Of a DNA stretch of 64,000 bases, positions 53,707 through 64,000 are shown piece after piece (the first letter of the stretch is position 1; every line of letters starts with the position of its first letter). The stretch is from NCBI GenBank assembly GCA_963585895.1, contig OY757939.1:22426371-22490370 (forward strand). Reading direction: 5' to 3'. The position numbers and the translations under genes are program-made. The notes under the pieces are model-generated. The model saw only the letters and a list, made by a program, of their open reading frames with translations, did no database searches and had not been told where the DNA came from. This stretch comes from Sepioteuthis lessoniana (taxonomy: Eukaryota; Mollusca; Cephalopoda; Myopsida; Loliginidae).

Positions 53707-53968
53707 ATTGTATTTTTTCTTATATGATTATATAAGGTGCTTACTTTTCCTCGACTAAGCTTAATTACTTTTGAATGTGGAAGAGAATATCATATTGAAA
53801 GGACAATCTTGTGCATATTAAAATCATTATCTTTTTTTCCTCTATCTTTAGTATATAAAATGGAAACTGTTCTTGATAAATTATAATTCATTGTGTTGAT
53901 ATTTAAAAAAAAAAAAAAAAAAATTCGCATTTGATATTCTGTAAGATTTTTTTTTTTTTTTTTTCCAG

Positions 53969-54043
53969 TGGGTCGTATTGTTGTCGAGCTGTTCTCTGAC
54001 ATATGTCCAAAAACATGTGAAAATTTCAGAGCCCTCTGTACAG
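53969..54043 (+). CDS. PPIG: PPIG/NKTR-type cyclophilin, second coding exon
   Basis: Continues the isomerase domain: with the base from 40448 it reads Leu-Gly-Arg-Ile-Val-Val, then [23 protein letters not shown](C/A)ENFR(A/C)LC is a hallmark of large nuclear cyclophilins; the Cys pattern ([10 protein letters not shown]) favours PPIG/NKTR over PPID. Acceptor TTTTTTTTCCAG at 53968, after two A/T runs; donor ACAG|GTAAGTA at 54043. It ends in phase 1, so the next exon should begin by completing the codon of a GEKG-type motif. That exon was not found before 64000. The catalytic residues (Arg of the FHRI motif and later) lie outside the window. Confidence 0.92.
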
Positions 54044-54398
54044 GTAAGTACTTTGAAATAATTATAATACATCATTGTATTGATTTCTGAAATGATCAGC
54101 TGCATTAGAAATCATACCAATACTCTTCATGTAGCAATTAATTTGGTCATTGATTTCATTGAATAATTTTTTGTATTAATTTGTGATACTTCTGTGAGGC
54201 ATACTCCTCTTTTGAGCAAAGATATGCCTGAGTTTATACAGAAAAAAAGAAACAGTTAAAACCACACATTATGACTGGTCCTCACTTACCAATAGTGATA
54301 TAAATAATAGATATATGGTATCTATAATAAACAAGTTTGATGGTGTTCAGGAGACAAATGAAAGGCATACTCTGAATAATGAATATGAAAACTTAGTT

Positions 54399-54642
54399 TG
54401 GCTGGGGGTGGGGTTTCCTCTTGGCATAATGGTTAAAACGCTGGACTACAGAATCTTAGCAAGTTTGAACTCCAGTTGCGCTATTATGTTCACTTTCAGA
54501 CAATTACCCTTCAGGAAGGTATGAACCTCCTTATCCTCCCAGCTATTGGATAAGTAGTACTACTGCTGTTTTTCTAGAAGGATGGATTTGGTATTAAATA
54601 AACCAAGAAGGTTGATATACAATTAAACAAGAACAACAAACT
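54399..54642 (+). repeat. R-A SINE, full length with TSD
   Basis: A box TGGCATAATGGTTAAAAC, B box AGTTTGAACTCC, body and tail TTTGGTATTAAATAAACC...GTTGATATACAATTAAAC. TSD AAACTTAGTT at 54389-54398 and 54643-54652. Confidence 0.88.
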
Positions 54643-54652
54643 AAACTTAGTT

Positions 54653-56260
54653 ACTGCCCACATAGAAGCAGCTGCTGAGTGCATACTAACCAAACCAAGA
54701 GCCAAATGTAAAGTTCTCTGGGAGTCAGTAGCAGTTAGGGAAAAAACAAGATAACATGAAAAAATCCTTACTTAAAAATAGAAATAATGAATGTTAATGT
54801 ACAGAAACTTAAGAAAACCCAGAGAGAATTTGCTAAAACATACTAAAAAGAACAATGAGAATATATTCACACCAGACATTTGGTTGAAGATAGACAATCA
54901 AAATTAGCCTGGCAGACAGTAAATGAAGTAATCCAAAGGAAAAGCACATTGAGAGCAAAACTAAAAGCTGACAGCCAAAAAGGAAAGATTTTAGAAGTAT
55001 AAAAACGTTTAGAAAATCTGCTTGGAAACCCTCCTAGAATCACTGATAATCCTACTGAAAGTAATTTATAGCCAACTAGGCATCAAAGTTGGACATTTAA
55101 CAGAGGAAGAACTTGACAGCGTTGATTAGATTAAAAGCAGAAAAGCTGCAGGCTTTGATGAAATTCCTTCTGACATGGAAGACCAAGAAGTTTGGTGACA
55201 TACTTCTCCAATTATGCAACTCAGTGTATAAACAAAACACAATGAAGAAATGGATGAAAGTCTTCATCTTTCCCTTCCTCCACAAAAGTAACCTTGCTAA
55301 GAACTAAAGAGGCATGACTCTTACTACTATAACTGCTAACGTTTATAATGGTATGCTTCTCAATCATATCCAACCTAACGTTTAGAAAATTCTTTGGAAA
55401 AATTAAGATGGCTTTTGGAGAAATCAATCCACAATTTTACAAATTCTACCTATTGTCAAATCATTGAAAGAAGGTGTTCAAAAAATCTTGTGGCAACATT
55501 ATAGTTTGTCGATTTTTTTTACCAAGGAAATCAGTTCCCAAAACAGAAGATGGTGCAAATGCTGCTCGCATATGATCTTCCCAAAGAAACTTTTACCACT
55601 ATAATGATGTGCTTTACAAGAATATGAAAGTAATGGTTCACTCTCCTGATGGAGACACAGACTACTTTGACATTTTCACTGGAGTCTTGCAAGGAGATAC
55701 ATTAGAACTATATATGTTTATAAGTAAAAGTAAAGTTGGCGACCTTAGTTGAAGGCGACCCAAAGGCTCTTTTCAATAGCTACTACACTGAGGTGTCGGA
55801 GATGGCACTATCCGTTCCCTAGATTACTCCACTTTACCCTTGATCCTTTCCTTATAATGCTGAGTGTTAAGCAAGGTGGAATCAAGTACCATTTTTTGAG
55901 TCTTTGGTATGACTCGACCTAGGAGTGAACCCTGGCCTCCCAGACCATTGGCAAACACTCTACTCATTAGACCAATGGCCCACTATATATGTTTATAATC
56001 TGCCTAAATTATGTACTACGAATGTCAATAGATCTAATAAAAGAAAATTGTTTTACATCAAAAAAGATCAGAAGCAGACAATATCTTGCAGAAACTATGA
56101 CACACAGATTACGCAGATGATCTAGCACTTCTGTTAAATACACCTGCCCAAGTTGAATCCCTGTTACATAGTTTGGAGCAAGCAAAAGAAGGCATTGGTC
56201 TCTACATGAATGCAAATGAAATTTGGTTCTAAATAAATTGGCTGGCCAATCTGAAATGGA
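54653..56260 (+). mobile_element. RTE-like LINE, RT region, split by an R-D insertion
   Basis: The longest RTE copy in the window. It has WQTVNEV (54905), a lysine-rich linker, ENLLGNPP, the RT N-terminal part, VLQGDT (the GxxQGD motif of RT, near 55692), then after the R-D insertion the YAD-like ITQMI*HF segment (a stop in the active-site region) and PAQVESLLHSLEQAK (56145). The many stops and frameshifts make it inactive. Joining 55723 to 55999 restores the order of RT motifs. Confidence 0.83.
55724..55981 (-). repeat. R-D SINE, full length, with 17-bp TSD
   Basis: Complete R-D (258 bp) from GTAAAAGTAAAGTTGGCGACC to the complement of GGCCATTGGTCTAATGAG. TSD ACTATATATGTTTATAA at 55707-55723 and 55982-55998, identical in both copies. 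Best reference copy of R-D here. Confidence 0.95.
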
Positions 56261-56264
56261 TTAA

Positions 56265-56584
56265 TAATTCATGTTAAAAAAAAATCTTGAAAGTGGAAGT
56301 AAATTTAATGATTTCCATTTGAAAGCTTTTGGATGAAGTTTTTTGTATGCTTGTATTTATGACTTAAATACTTGCGTACAATGCAATCAGGTGATCATCT
56401 TGTAGTTTTGAATATATTTTTATTTTATTTTATTTTATTTTATAATAGTTTTCACTTTATTCAGCAATTGCTAAAATGCTGTCTTTGTGAGCATTAAGCT
56501 TCATGTTACATTCTATTTAAACAGTTTATGACTACTTATGTCATTAAAAAATGACTGTAATATTTCACTTATTTATGACAAAAG

Positions 56585-56620
<36 letters not shown>

Positions 56621-57160
56621 AGAATGTATTCACCCCAGACCCAGAACAGTTTAATTATGTCAATTGACATAGAGGGCTATACACTATAAGCTATATTCGT
56701 TTGTTTACAGCCTAATCAAATAATGTCAAATGACTTATACACAGTAGGTTATACAAATCTATTTCAATTATTGTAATATATTATTAGTTAATTTTTTGTG
56801 ATGTTTAAGATGATACTTTAGGTCCTGGTCTATTTTAATGTATCCATTCTATAATAAACTCTTAAAATGGCTTTTAATTGTCAGAACATCTCAAATACTA
56901 TTCTCAAAATAGACAATTTTCTTTCCAGAATATTGAGTTCATGGTATTTACACTATTGTGCCCCATATTTATATCAAGTTAAAGCTATTAAAAATTGTTT
57001 CTTTTAATTTGTCAATTTGAACTCTTTTTTTTTTTTTTTTTTTTTTTTTCTAATAAGAACAAAAATAAAAAAAAGGAAAGAATACACTTAAAAGAAAATT
57101 GAATTGTATTAAAATCTAGAAAGGTAGAGTCAGTGTCAATAATTTAGTTGCTGATATTTA
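56265..57160. other. Intronic DNA, no gene seen
   Basis: AT-rich with a TTTTA array (56417-56441) and long T-runs at 56588-56614 and 57026-57049. Confidence 0.5.
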
Positions 57161-57305
57161 GTTTTTCAGGATCTGCAAATTCACCCAGTCGGCTGGGGCT
57201 GTAGAATATGCCGACTGCACCTCTGCAGAGGGGAAAAAAAAAAACCAATGTGGCTACCTGTTGGCTGTGGGTGGCGACCCGTAATGCTTAAGGACGGGAT
57301 CCTGG

Positions 57306-57451
57306 GTAAATAGTCGGACAGACTAGGTTCTTCAGCCTTGGGGAGGCAACTAGTCTAGGAGAAGGAAAACTCTGAATTCAAACCTGTTAAACTCGCTTAA
57401 AAATTGACCTTGTGTCATATCCTGCCCGAGCGGAGGGGTTGGGTAAATATG
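57306..57451 (+). repeat. R-C SINE, 3' part, nested in LINE 5' UTR
   Basis: GGTAAATAGTCGGACAGAC, GGCAACTAGTCTAGGAG, ACCTTGTGTCATATCC, GGGTTGGGTAAATATG. Flanked by AAGGACGGGATCCTGG (57290-57305) and AAGGGCGGGATCCTGG (57452-57467), a 16-bp TSD with one difference. Confidence 0.85.
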
Positions 57452-57869
57452 AAGGGCGGGATCCTGGTGGCTGAGCAGTCCTTGATCTGGCAACCAAAGA
57501 GGTCATGTGACTTGCAACACTTCACTTTGGCCCTTACTGAGCTAGATGGGTGGTCAGAGAGGCTTGATCTGATCAATCGGCTGGTCATGTCAGCCCTCTT
57601 TCAGTTTTTTTGCAAAAATCTGAATTAGAGGGTGATGGCTGTAGGGTCAATCATGCTGAGGAAAGACCTATACTCCTTTCTGTCCCTGGGTGAGTAATTA
57701 TCTTGGGAATGAAAACCCAGGGACAAAACTAAATTGTCTATCACCAGCATGAGTATATTGACTATGTAGCCTTGATGTCACTAGGCAAATAGGTTTCCCC
57801 CTAGGCACATCCCCATGTGGGACTCCGTGGTGGGTGGGGGGCATAGTCAATGAAACTCAGACCTTCTTT

Positions 57870-59520
57870 ATGGCTTATGAAAAAACAACCCAAGCAAAAA
57901 CCAAAAAAATGAAAAGACCCCTTACAGAATCAGAAAGTGAAAATGAAATAAATGAAAACTTCTATCAATTCATAGTACTTGAATCAATAGAAGAAACCCC
58001 AATCATCAAACTATCCCCATTCCTAATTCAAAAAAACAATAGAAACGCATTGTAAACCAATCAATATCAAAAAAGCTATGAACAACACCATTATTATACA
58101 AACAACAAATCAAAAACAATCAGAAAAAATTCTAAAATGGAAACAATTTGGAAAACTAAACATAAAAACATACCCTCACCCAACCCTAAACTTCTCTAAA
58201 GGAGTTATAAAATCCCCAGTCCTCGCATCGTGTTCACTTGAAGAAATAAGACTACATCTTATACCACAAGGCGTAACAGATGTGAGGAGAATCTCCATAC
58301 GCAAAGAAACAAGAACCATAGACACAAACACCTACATACTAACATTTAATAAACCACAACTCCAACTAGCATTAGAATAGGTTACATAAATACAAAAATA
58401 GAAACTTATATACCAAACCCTCTAAGATGTCAAAAATGCTAAAAATATGAACATCCTAAAGATAAGTGCACTAGACCATCAATATGTGCAAAATGTGAAA
58501 ATTCAAATCACACAAAATTAGAATGCAAAAATCCTTTTAACTGCATCAACTACACAGGAGAACACGGGAATGTGAAACGTGGAAAAAAAAAAAAGAATTA
58601 CAGAAATAAAGTACACAAGAAACATCTCCTCCCCTGAGGCCAGAAAAATAGTAGAACAAACACAAGAACAACCTAGTTATGCATGTGTAACTGGAAAAGG
58701 AAGATACAAAACCAAAACAGGAAGAACTGAACAAACTGATTAATGAATTAAAAAAATCTGATAGAGATACTAAAAATGATCACAAAAGAGACAATCAAGG
58801 AATACATTTCAACAGTTCCAGACGAATATGTGGCACACAACCAAAATCAGGAAAAAAAACCTAAGCAAAGAAAAGGAAAAATCCAAACTAAACAAAAAAC
58901 CCTAATAAATGAACCAATCCCATTATCCAACAGATTCAGCCCAATGGACATAGATCCCGTTGAAACAATCACAGAAAATTCTGATGAAGCAACCACCCAC
59001 ATCAAAACAGAGAGCATAAATCTTCAAAAGAGACTTCATAAAAAAAAAAATAATCAAAGACAACCCAATAGAAAATGAAACACAAGCTACAAAAAGTAGA
59101 CATAGATCAACTTCAAGATCAAAAGAAAAAGAAAAAAATCAAAAGCCAACTCCAAATCCCCCTATTGAAACTAAAAACAAACTTAAAATTGAAATGGACT
59201 CAATGCCCACATTCAAAAAGCCAGGGGAACTTAAACAAAAAGCACAGGCCCCCATTGGCCTGGCTGGAAGAGTAAATACGAACACAGAAGTGTTCAGTGA
59301 AAGACCAGGAGGCACATTTAAACTGTCCCCAGCCAAATTTGATGCAGTCCCTTCATCATCAAGAGCCAAGTCACCGATGGGAATAGATAAACAGTCCAAT
59401 GCTCAGGGAACATCAAAATCCCTACAAAGATCATATAGTATAGAAAGCATGGGCAGCGACACAGACCGCATAGTTGCCAGCCTCAATCTGGAAGGTATTA
59501 CAAATAACTATAAGACATGA
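57870..59520 (+). pseudogene. I-clade LINE ORF1 (RNA-binding, CCHC knuckles), broken
   Basis: Starts MAYEKTTQAKTKK and runs through FYQFIVLESIEE. After a frameshift near 58050 it continues NNTIIIQTTNQKQSEKI, FGKLNIKTYPHP, FSKGVIKSPVLASCSLEEI and PQGVTDVRRISIRKE, the ORF1 RNA-binding block. A further frame holds zinc-knuckle residues CQKC, HPKDKC, CAKC and HTKLEC (58425-58530), with one stop where Q or K is usual. A PEARKIVEQTQ-type motif follows near 58638. The last part (59194-59520: FKKPGELKQKAQAPIGLAG, SRAKSPMGIDKQ, RSYSIESMGSD) is open and richer in GC, so it may be younger or under less decay. ORF1 of this clade coats LINE RNA. No ORF2 follows it inside the unit. Confidence 0.82.
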
Positions 59521-60319
59521 AACCATTTAACTGTGTGCAAACAAATGAACTCAATCCTTTTTAAACATCACTTACAAACAATCCACTTAAAAAGTAAAAA
59601 CAAAATTACTGACAAACTAATCTCTCACATATCCTGTATATTTATTTGAATGTGTGCAAGCAAGTGACTGATGTTGAATTGCTACTGGTGCATAGCAGTA
59701 TCCAAGACTGTTTGACTGTGTGCAAACAGATCAGGTGAATAGAATAATTCGTATAGGATGAGATACTTAAAATCATGTGGCTGTGAAGAAAAATAAGCTT
59801 GAGCTTGTTGAAAATACTATTAGCAGAATGTTTACAAATCATATATCCACTTACAAGTCATGTGTATAACTATTTAACTATGTGCAGGTGGATTGTTGAT
59901 GTTGTATAACAGCAGTGCTTGGAGCCATTAGTTTTGTGTCCAGGCAGGTGGGCTCTGGCTCATTTGGATTATTATCTACTAAGTATTCGTTTGTAAATCT
60001 TTGGTTTAATATGTGCATAAATGAAGTTTGGCATTGTGTGGCCTGCAGGGGTTTTTATGCCATTAAATCAACCAAACCAAACTTGAGAACATTTTGAGGC
60101 TTCCAAAAAACCTCACCCTTTCACTGAAATATGACAAAATCAACCTTTTCACCAATATCTGGCCAAATAGAATCAAGAACTATCAAAAAAACCCAAAAAA
60201 CCCATGCCCTAAAACCTGTGTAGAAGACAAAACCAACCTAGCCTTTCTTGGCATTAAATGACCCACAGAGGTTGATATGCCATTAAACAAAACTCAAACT
60301 CAGGATCTGCAAATAGTAT

Positions 60320-60905
60320 ACTCTTTGAAAAATTTGTTTCCGTTTTCCTGTTATACTTCAAACTCCAAATGATTTTACATTGCAGATTTATATTGGGTTC
60401 CATTTGCTCTTTCTAAAAGTAGAGATTTTCAATCATTTTCGGCCATATTTTCACTCACTTGAAATAAGTAATGTTAGACAAGAAATCACTTCTAACACAT
60501 TTTTTTTTTTTTTTTTTTTTCAAAAACCTTTGTGAATATTTTTTCCATGTATTGTGATTAGTATCATCAATGAAAAAATTATGGTATTTTGATGAATTAT
60601 TACACCCCTTATATATGCACACACACAAAAACATACAGACATGTTTTATGTGCCATTGAATATCATAGTTTCAATATCTCAGATTATTTCTTATGAAAGT
60701 AAAGATCTTGCTATTTTTTCCACTAAGTTTAGAATTATAAATACTCCTTATTTTATTTTTTTTTCTCTACACTTCTATTAGGAAGGTATCGCAGGGAGTT
60801 GAAGTTTGTGATCTGCTGTTTACTCATTCTATTTTCTTGAACAATATGCTATCCATTGCTAACCTGCCAAACTTTTTGGAATTGGTTTTAAATTAAGAAT
60901 TATCC
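60320..60905. other. Intronic DNA, no gene seen
   Basis: T-run at 60501-60520. The TTAG/GAAGG at 60778-60783 resembles an acceptor, but the frame behind it stops quickly and is not cyclophilin-like. Confidence 0.45.
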
Positions 60906-60914
60906 TTTTCTTTG

Positions 60915-61060
60915 ACTGGTTGCTTACTAAGGCCAGAAAATCCAGTTTGCCCCAACTATTTCCTCAGGTCATTTTAACTCAGCATGTTATTCTGCCATAC
61001 TAACATGTTGGTAGGAGGTTTGAATTCAGTTTTCCTTCTCCTAGATAAGTTGATAAATTG
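60915..61060 (-). repeat. R-C SINE fragment
   Basis: Pieces CCAGTTTGCCCCAACTATTT and GGAGGTTTGAATTCAGTTTTCC belong to R-C but are in altered order, so the copy is rearranged. Confidence 0.55.
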
Positions 61061-61061
61061 C

Positions 61062-61485
61062 GTCATATGTTGAGGCTTCAGTTCTGGGAGAGTGGAATAC
61101 TCCTTCATTGCCATTGGTCCCTGGTCTGCTCTGACCTGTTGGGGTCTCATCTAAGGGTCAAATATAACTATTTAATCATTCACTATACTTGAAACCATTT
61201 AACTGTGCAAACAACTGATTAGTATTGAATTATATATGAATACTTGATAAATAAAGTTACCAATGTTAAATAACAATACTTAAAACCATTTAATTGTGCA
61301 AACAATATATAGCAATGCTTGAAACCATTTAACTGCATGCAGACAGATGACCTCTAATTTGTTTAGAAATAAAGTTACCTATAAACTATTCACTTAAAAT
61401 CATATAATGTATATGTATAAAAAGGATTTGTCATTAAATGACCATCTAAGGTTGATATGCCATTAAACCAAATAACCTAACCTTG
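61062..61485 (+). repeat. R-B2 core to tail
   Basis: GTCATATGTTGAGGCTTCAG, CTCCTTCATTGCCATTGG, GTCTGCTCTGACCTG, then CCATTTAACTGTGCAAAC modules and tail TTTGTCATTAAATGACC...TTGATATGCCATTAAACC. Confidence 0.8.
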
Positions 61486-61489
61486 AGAC

Positions 61490-62105
61490 AACCTTGGCTG
61501 ATTCCTTCCAGCTGTTACTGGACAGAGCACTGATTAATTTGGCTGGCTCCATGCACCATGTGTATGCAATAGGTAGATAATATTATATAGACATGCTACT
61601 GTAAAAATAACAACAGCTGTGCAGTCAACAAAGCCTTCATCAGATACTTTGGAGTCAGGTATGCTTTCTAAGCCAAAGCATCATTATTACTAACCCTGAG
61701 CATCCCAACAGCATCTTACAATACCACTAGACTTTGTTGGTTTTCAGTTATATCATGGGAATGTCAGATCCCTCTTTATATGATACTTGGTTGTATTCAC
61801 AACTTTCCAGCAACAAAATGTTAATTCAATGATGTAAAATTTGAATTAACTGGCTAGACGACATGTCAATACACTGAATGAAAAATGGAATTGCTGTGAA
61901 ATTTCATGTTCAAAGTCTGTTAATAAAATTTAAAATTCAATTTTGTATAACCCTGATATACATTTGCTGTATCTTTCTTACTTGTCAGCATAAAAAAAAG
62001 TGAATAAAAATTATAAAAAAAAACAAACTAAATAAGCATTCTTTTTCTGTCATATTTAATGAAATGATCTTTAAAGTAAATCTGTTGTCTAAATACATAA
62101 TACAA
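61490..62105. other. Intronic DNA, no gene seen
   Basis: No repeat family or exon recognised. Confidence 0.45.
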
Positions 62106-62107
62106 AC

Positions 62108-62109
<2 letters not shown>

Positions 62110-62151
<42 letters not shown>
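62110..62151. repeat. TG/TA microsatellite
   Basis: (TG)n then (TA)n of about 17 units. Confidence 0.95.
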
Positions 62152-62153
<2 letters not shown>

Positions 62154-62189
62154 TACAGGCAAACAGTTTGGAGACACTCTGCATTAAAA

Positions 62190-62262
62190 CGAGATATTTT
62201 TGTATATTTTGTAAATAGCCTATAAGGGTTTGTATGCAGTTAAATAAACCAAGCCAAAGTAC
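62190..62262 (+). repeat. Worn R-A/R-B tail
   Basis: ATAGCCTATAAGGGTTTGTATGCAG and TTAAATAAACCAAGCC keep the shape of the hairpin tail (AGCCT...AGGGTT) but little sequence. Confidence 0.45.
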
Positions 62263-62683
62263 TTTTTAGAATCCTTGAACCCAAATGAACAAATTAGATT
62301 TCTATTTTCTTTTTGACCTTAAAATCTAAAGTTTAAATTCTTTTCCTCTTGTTCACGTTTGTTTCTTTCTCTTTGAGCATTCAATTTAACTCTTGAATCT
62401 GAAAACATCAAATGGAAATACTCCATAGAAAACAGCTCCATGTGTTATTTGTCAATAACAATGCTAGTGTCTGTTAATAGGTAAACTCTCATCAGTTTTT
62501 CTACTGTTCAGATAACATTAAAAGGTTTCTACTACAATGGTAGAAAATCCACCTAGCATTATAAAATAATTCATGCTATGTTTTCCTCTGACAAACACAC
62601 ATCTATTTGATATGAGGAAAATGCAAGTTCACATTTTAAAAAAAAAAAAAATTTAGTTTTTTTTTTTTTTTTTTTTCTTCTAT

Positions 62684-62938
62684 GTATATATTTATCCAAC
62701 TTCTCTGCCATGAATAGGATATGACATAAGACCAATTTTTAAGTGGAATAAGATTAGTTGCTACACCAATGTTAAAAAGCACAATCTGTTCTATTTACCC
62801 ATATCTGGAAGGAAAATAGTTGGATTCATACCCTTTCTAAGAGTTAGTGCAGTGTAAAATACAAACTGCTTCATCCTGGATTTGAACTCAAGTCACTGGG
62901 TCTATTTCCTATAACAATATCTGTTACATGAGTGCCTC
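62684..62938 (-). repeat. R-C SINE, near full length
   Basis: Minus strand: TTTATCCAACTTCTCTGCC, GACATAAGACCAATTTTTAAG, B-box complement GGATTTGAACTCAAG, GAGTGCCTCC end. TTCTATGTAT on both sides (about 62670 and 62944) is a likely TSD. Confidence 0.85.
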
Positions 62939-63140
62939 CTTTTCTATGTATGTATAGATAGCTATTTAAATAATTGTTTATTAAGGATTATTATATATAT
63001 TAGTTACTTGAAACAATATAACTGTGTGCACACAAATGACTTATTACATAAAAATAATTACTTGAAACAATGTAATTGTTAGCATTAGATAGAAATATTT
63101 GATAACCTATAACCATGTGCAAAAATTCTTAACCTCTTGG

Positions 63141-63383
63141 GGGTGTTCTCGTGGTGTAATGGTTAAAGCATTGGACTGCGGAATCGTAGTACGCGAGTTC
63201 ATACTTCAGTTGCGCTATTATGTTCACTTTCGGGCAAATACCCTTCGGAAAGGTATGAGCCCCCTTATCCTCCCAGCTATGGGGTAAATAGTACCACTAC
63301 TGTTCTTCTAGGAGAATGGGTTTGGTATTAAATAACCTAAAAAGAGTTGATATGCCATTAAAAAAACAAAGAAACCAAAGAAA
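63141..63383 (+). repeat. R-A SINE, full length (243 bp) with TSD
   Basis: A box TGGTGTAATGGTTAAAGC, B box GAGTTCATACTTC, body TCCTCCCAGCTATGGGG and tail TTTGGTATTAAATAACC...GTTGATATGCCATTAAA. TSD TCTTAACCTCTTGG at 63127-63140 and 63384-63397. The target is the alternative tail of an R-B2 copy, which reads on across the insertion (CCTCTTGG then CATGAAATTAGACATG). Confidence 0.93.
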
Positions 63384-63524
63384 TCTTAACCTCTTGGCAT
63401 GAAATTAGACATGTTATTAAAAAGCATTTTTTTTTTCTTTTGAGTTAGCTCCTTTTTCTTTAGTGAATTTAATAACCTATTGAACTGATGAGCTTAATAT
63501 TTGAGCGGAATACTATTTTTGCAT

Positions 63525-63870
63525 TTCTTTGTCAATGGGGTTTAGAAAATGCTGACTATCCCATCCAGAGAGGTAAGAAACCTCCTCCCTGCCTCCAAAA
63601 AAAAGAAGTGGCCTGGTATGAGTTTGGAATACCCCTTCATTGCCATTAGTCTGAAGTCCATTCTGTCCCATGTATAGGTCAAATAGATATTTTTTCAAAT
63701 TATTTGTATTTGGTAGGAATACTGGAATTATGTAAGTATGTGCAAAAAAACTCTTAAACTACAAAGAAAAAAATGTATCTATAGATGTACAATGTACACA
63801 ATTCTTTACCCCCTGAGCATAAAATAACCCCAGATGGATTGACATACCTTTAAAATCAATCACTAGTGTT
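63525..63870 (+). repeat. R-B2 element with alternative tail
   Basis: Head TTTGTCAATGGGGTTTAGAAAATG, CATCCAGAGAGGTAAG, core, AAAAACTCTTAAACTAC, then ACCCCCTGAGCATAAAATAACCCC...GATTGACATACC. Confidence 0.75.
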
Positions 63871-64000
63871 CATCAGTGGCTCAGGAGACCCGGATTCAAT
63901 CTCAAGTTGAGTCATACCAAAGATTCAAAAAATAGTACTGATACCTCCTTGCTTAACACTCAGCACTATAAGGTACATATCAAGAGTAAAGTGGAGCAAT
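63871..64000 (+). repeat. R-D SINE, cut by the window end
   Basis: B-box region CCCGGATTCAATCTCAAG, GTCATACCAAAGATTC, TTGCTTAACACTCAGC, AAGAGTAAAGTGGAGCAAT. Confidence 0.83.

Larger units (their letters stand above)
57181..60299 (+). mobile_element. Composite I-clade LINE / R-B unit with a single outer TSD
   Basis: Flanked by TCAGGATCTGCAAAT at 57166-57180 and 60300-60314, identical. From left to right: R-B-type head (CCCAGTCGGCTGGGGCTG, CCGACTGC, CTCTGCAGAGGGG, to about 57250); LINE 5' UTR (57251-57869) with a nested R-C; ORF1 (57870-59520); R-B-type AT-rich modules (59521-60060); a first worn tail near 60025-60070; a short LINE 3' piece; and the hairpin tail CTTGGCATTAAATGACCC...TTGATATGCCATTAAAC. 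The outer TSD argues that at least the frame of this unit moved in one event. Confidence 0.8.

Noticed and set aside
57834-57869. GTG-started extension of LINE ORF1
   Set aside because: The residues before MAYEK lie in the 5' UTR-like part; ATG at 57870 is the better start.
59139-59399. 86-codon minus-strand frame
   Set aside because: Antisense of the open end of LINE ORF1.
60778-60840. ATTAG|GAAGGTATCGCAGGG as an exon start
   Set aside because: Frames close early and do not resemble the cyclophilin fold.
62157-62196. TTCTACAG|GCAAACAGTTTGG as a possible next cyclophilin exon
   Set aside because: The frame stops after ten codons and does not read the expected GEKG-type continuation.
1-64000. 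CRISPR arrays, operons, bacterial promoters and terminators
   Set aside because: Splice sites, SINEs, LINEs and long introns show eukaryotic nuclear DNA; the regular repeats are microsatellites or minisatellites.

Overview
This is AT-rich eukaryotic nuclear DNA, almost all intron and dispersed repeat. The repeat content (tRNA-derived SINEs, an I-clade LINE with RNase H, an RTE-type LINE with a CAT/ATC tail, many decayed mariners) and the very long introns suggest a mollusc, most probably a coleoid cephalopod. That placement rests on recalled resemblance, not on a search.

Genes. One gene is recognised with confidence: the 5' coding part of a PPIG/NKTR-type nuclear cyclophilin on the + strand. 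Its exons lie at 40385-40448 and 53969-54043, separated by a 13.5-kb intron; splice phases match, and the rest of the gene lies beyond the window. A promoter-like region with CRE and YY1-type sites (about 11990-12327) is a plausible first, non-coding exon of it, which would make the first intron about 28 kb. Two further exon-like segments (12461-12550 and 16858-16907) splice in phase into an unrecognised 41-residue reading frame. A second promoter-like stretch with an E2F consensus lies at about 17500-17820.

Repeats. I sort the mobile DNA into named groups. R-A is a tRNA-derived SINE of about 240 bp. R-B is a LINE-tailed retroposon of about 580-660 bp, with older, longer relatives called R-B2. 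R-C and R-D are two further tRNA-derived SINEs and R-E is a 119-bp tRNA-derived insertion. LINEs are an I-clade element (RNase H at 29550-30471, ORF1 at 57870-59520), an RTE-like element (many fragments), and one piece carrying a restriction-like endonuclease domain (4835-5325). DNA elements are at least three mariner groups, a Tc1-like HTH remnant, a 517-bp TIR element, a foldback element at 21943-22428 and a 1.6-kb long inverted repeat at 50940-52500. Many copies have legible target-site duplications (TSDs), so the order of nested insertion can be read.

The system. The I-clade LINE, R-A and R-B share one 3' tail that folds as TGGCAT...AACCT-loop-AGGTT...ATGCCA followed by CCAA-type repeats, so R-A and R-B are most likely copied by that LINE. 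R-B also starts with a stem-loop that shows compensatory change. A 3.1-kb unit (57181-60299) begins with the R-B head, contains LINE 5' sequence and ORF1, continues into R-B-type AT-rich sequence, ends in the shared tail, and is bounded by a 15-bp TSD. R-B may therefore be a deletion or recombination derivative of the LINE itself.
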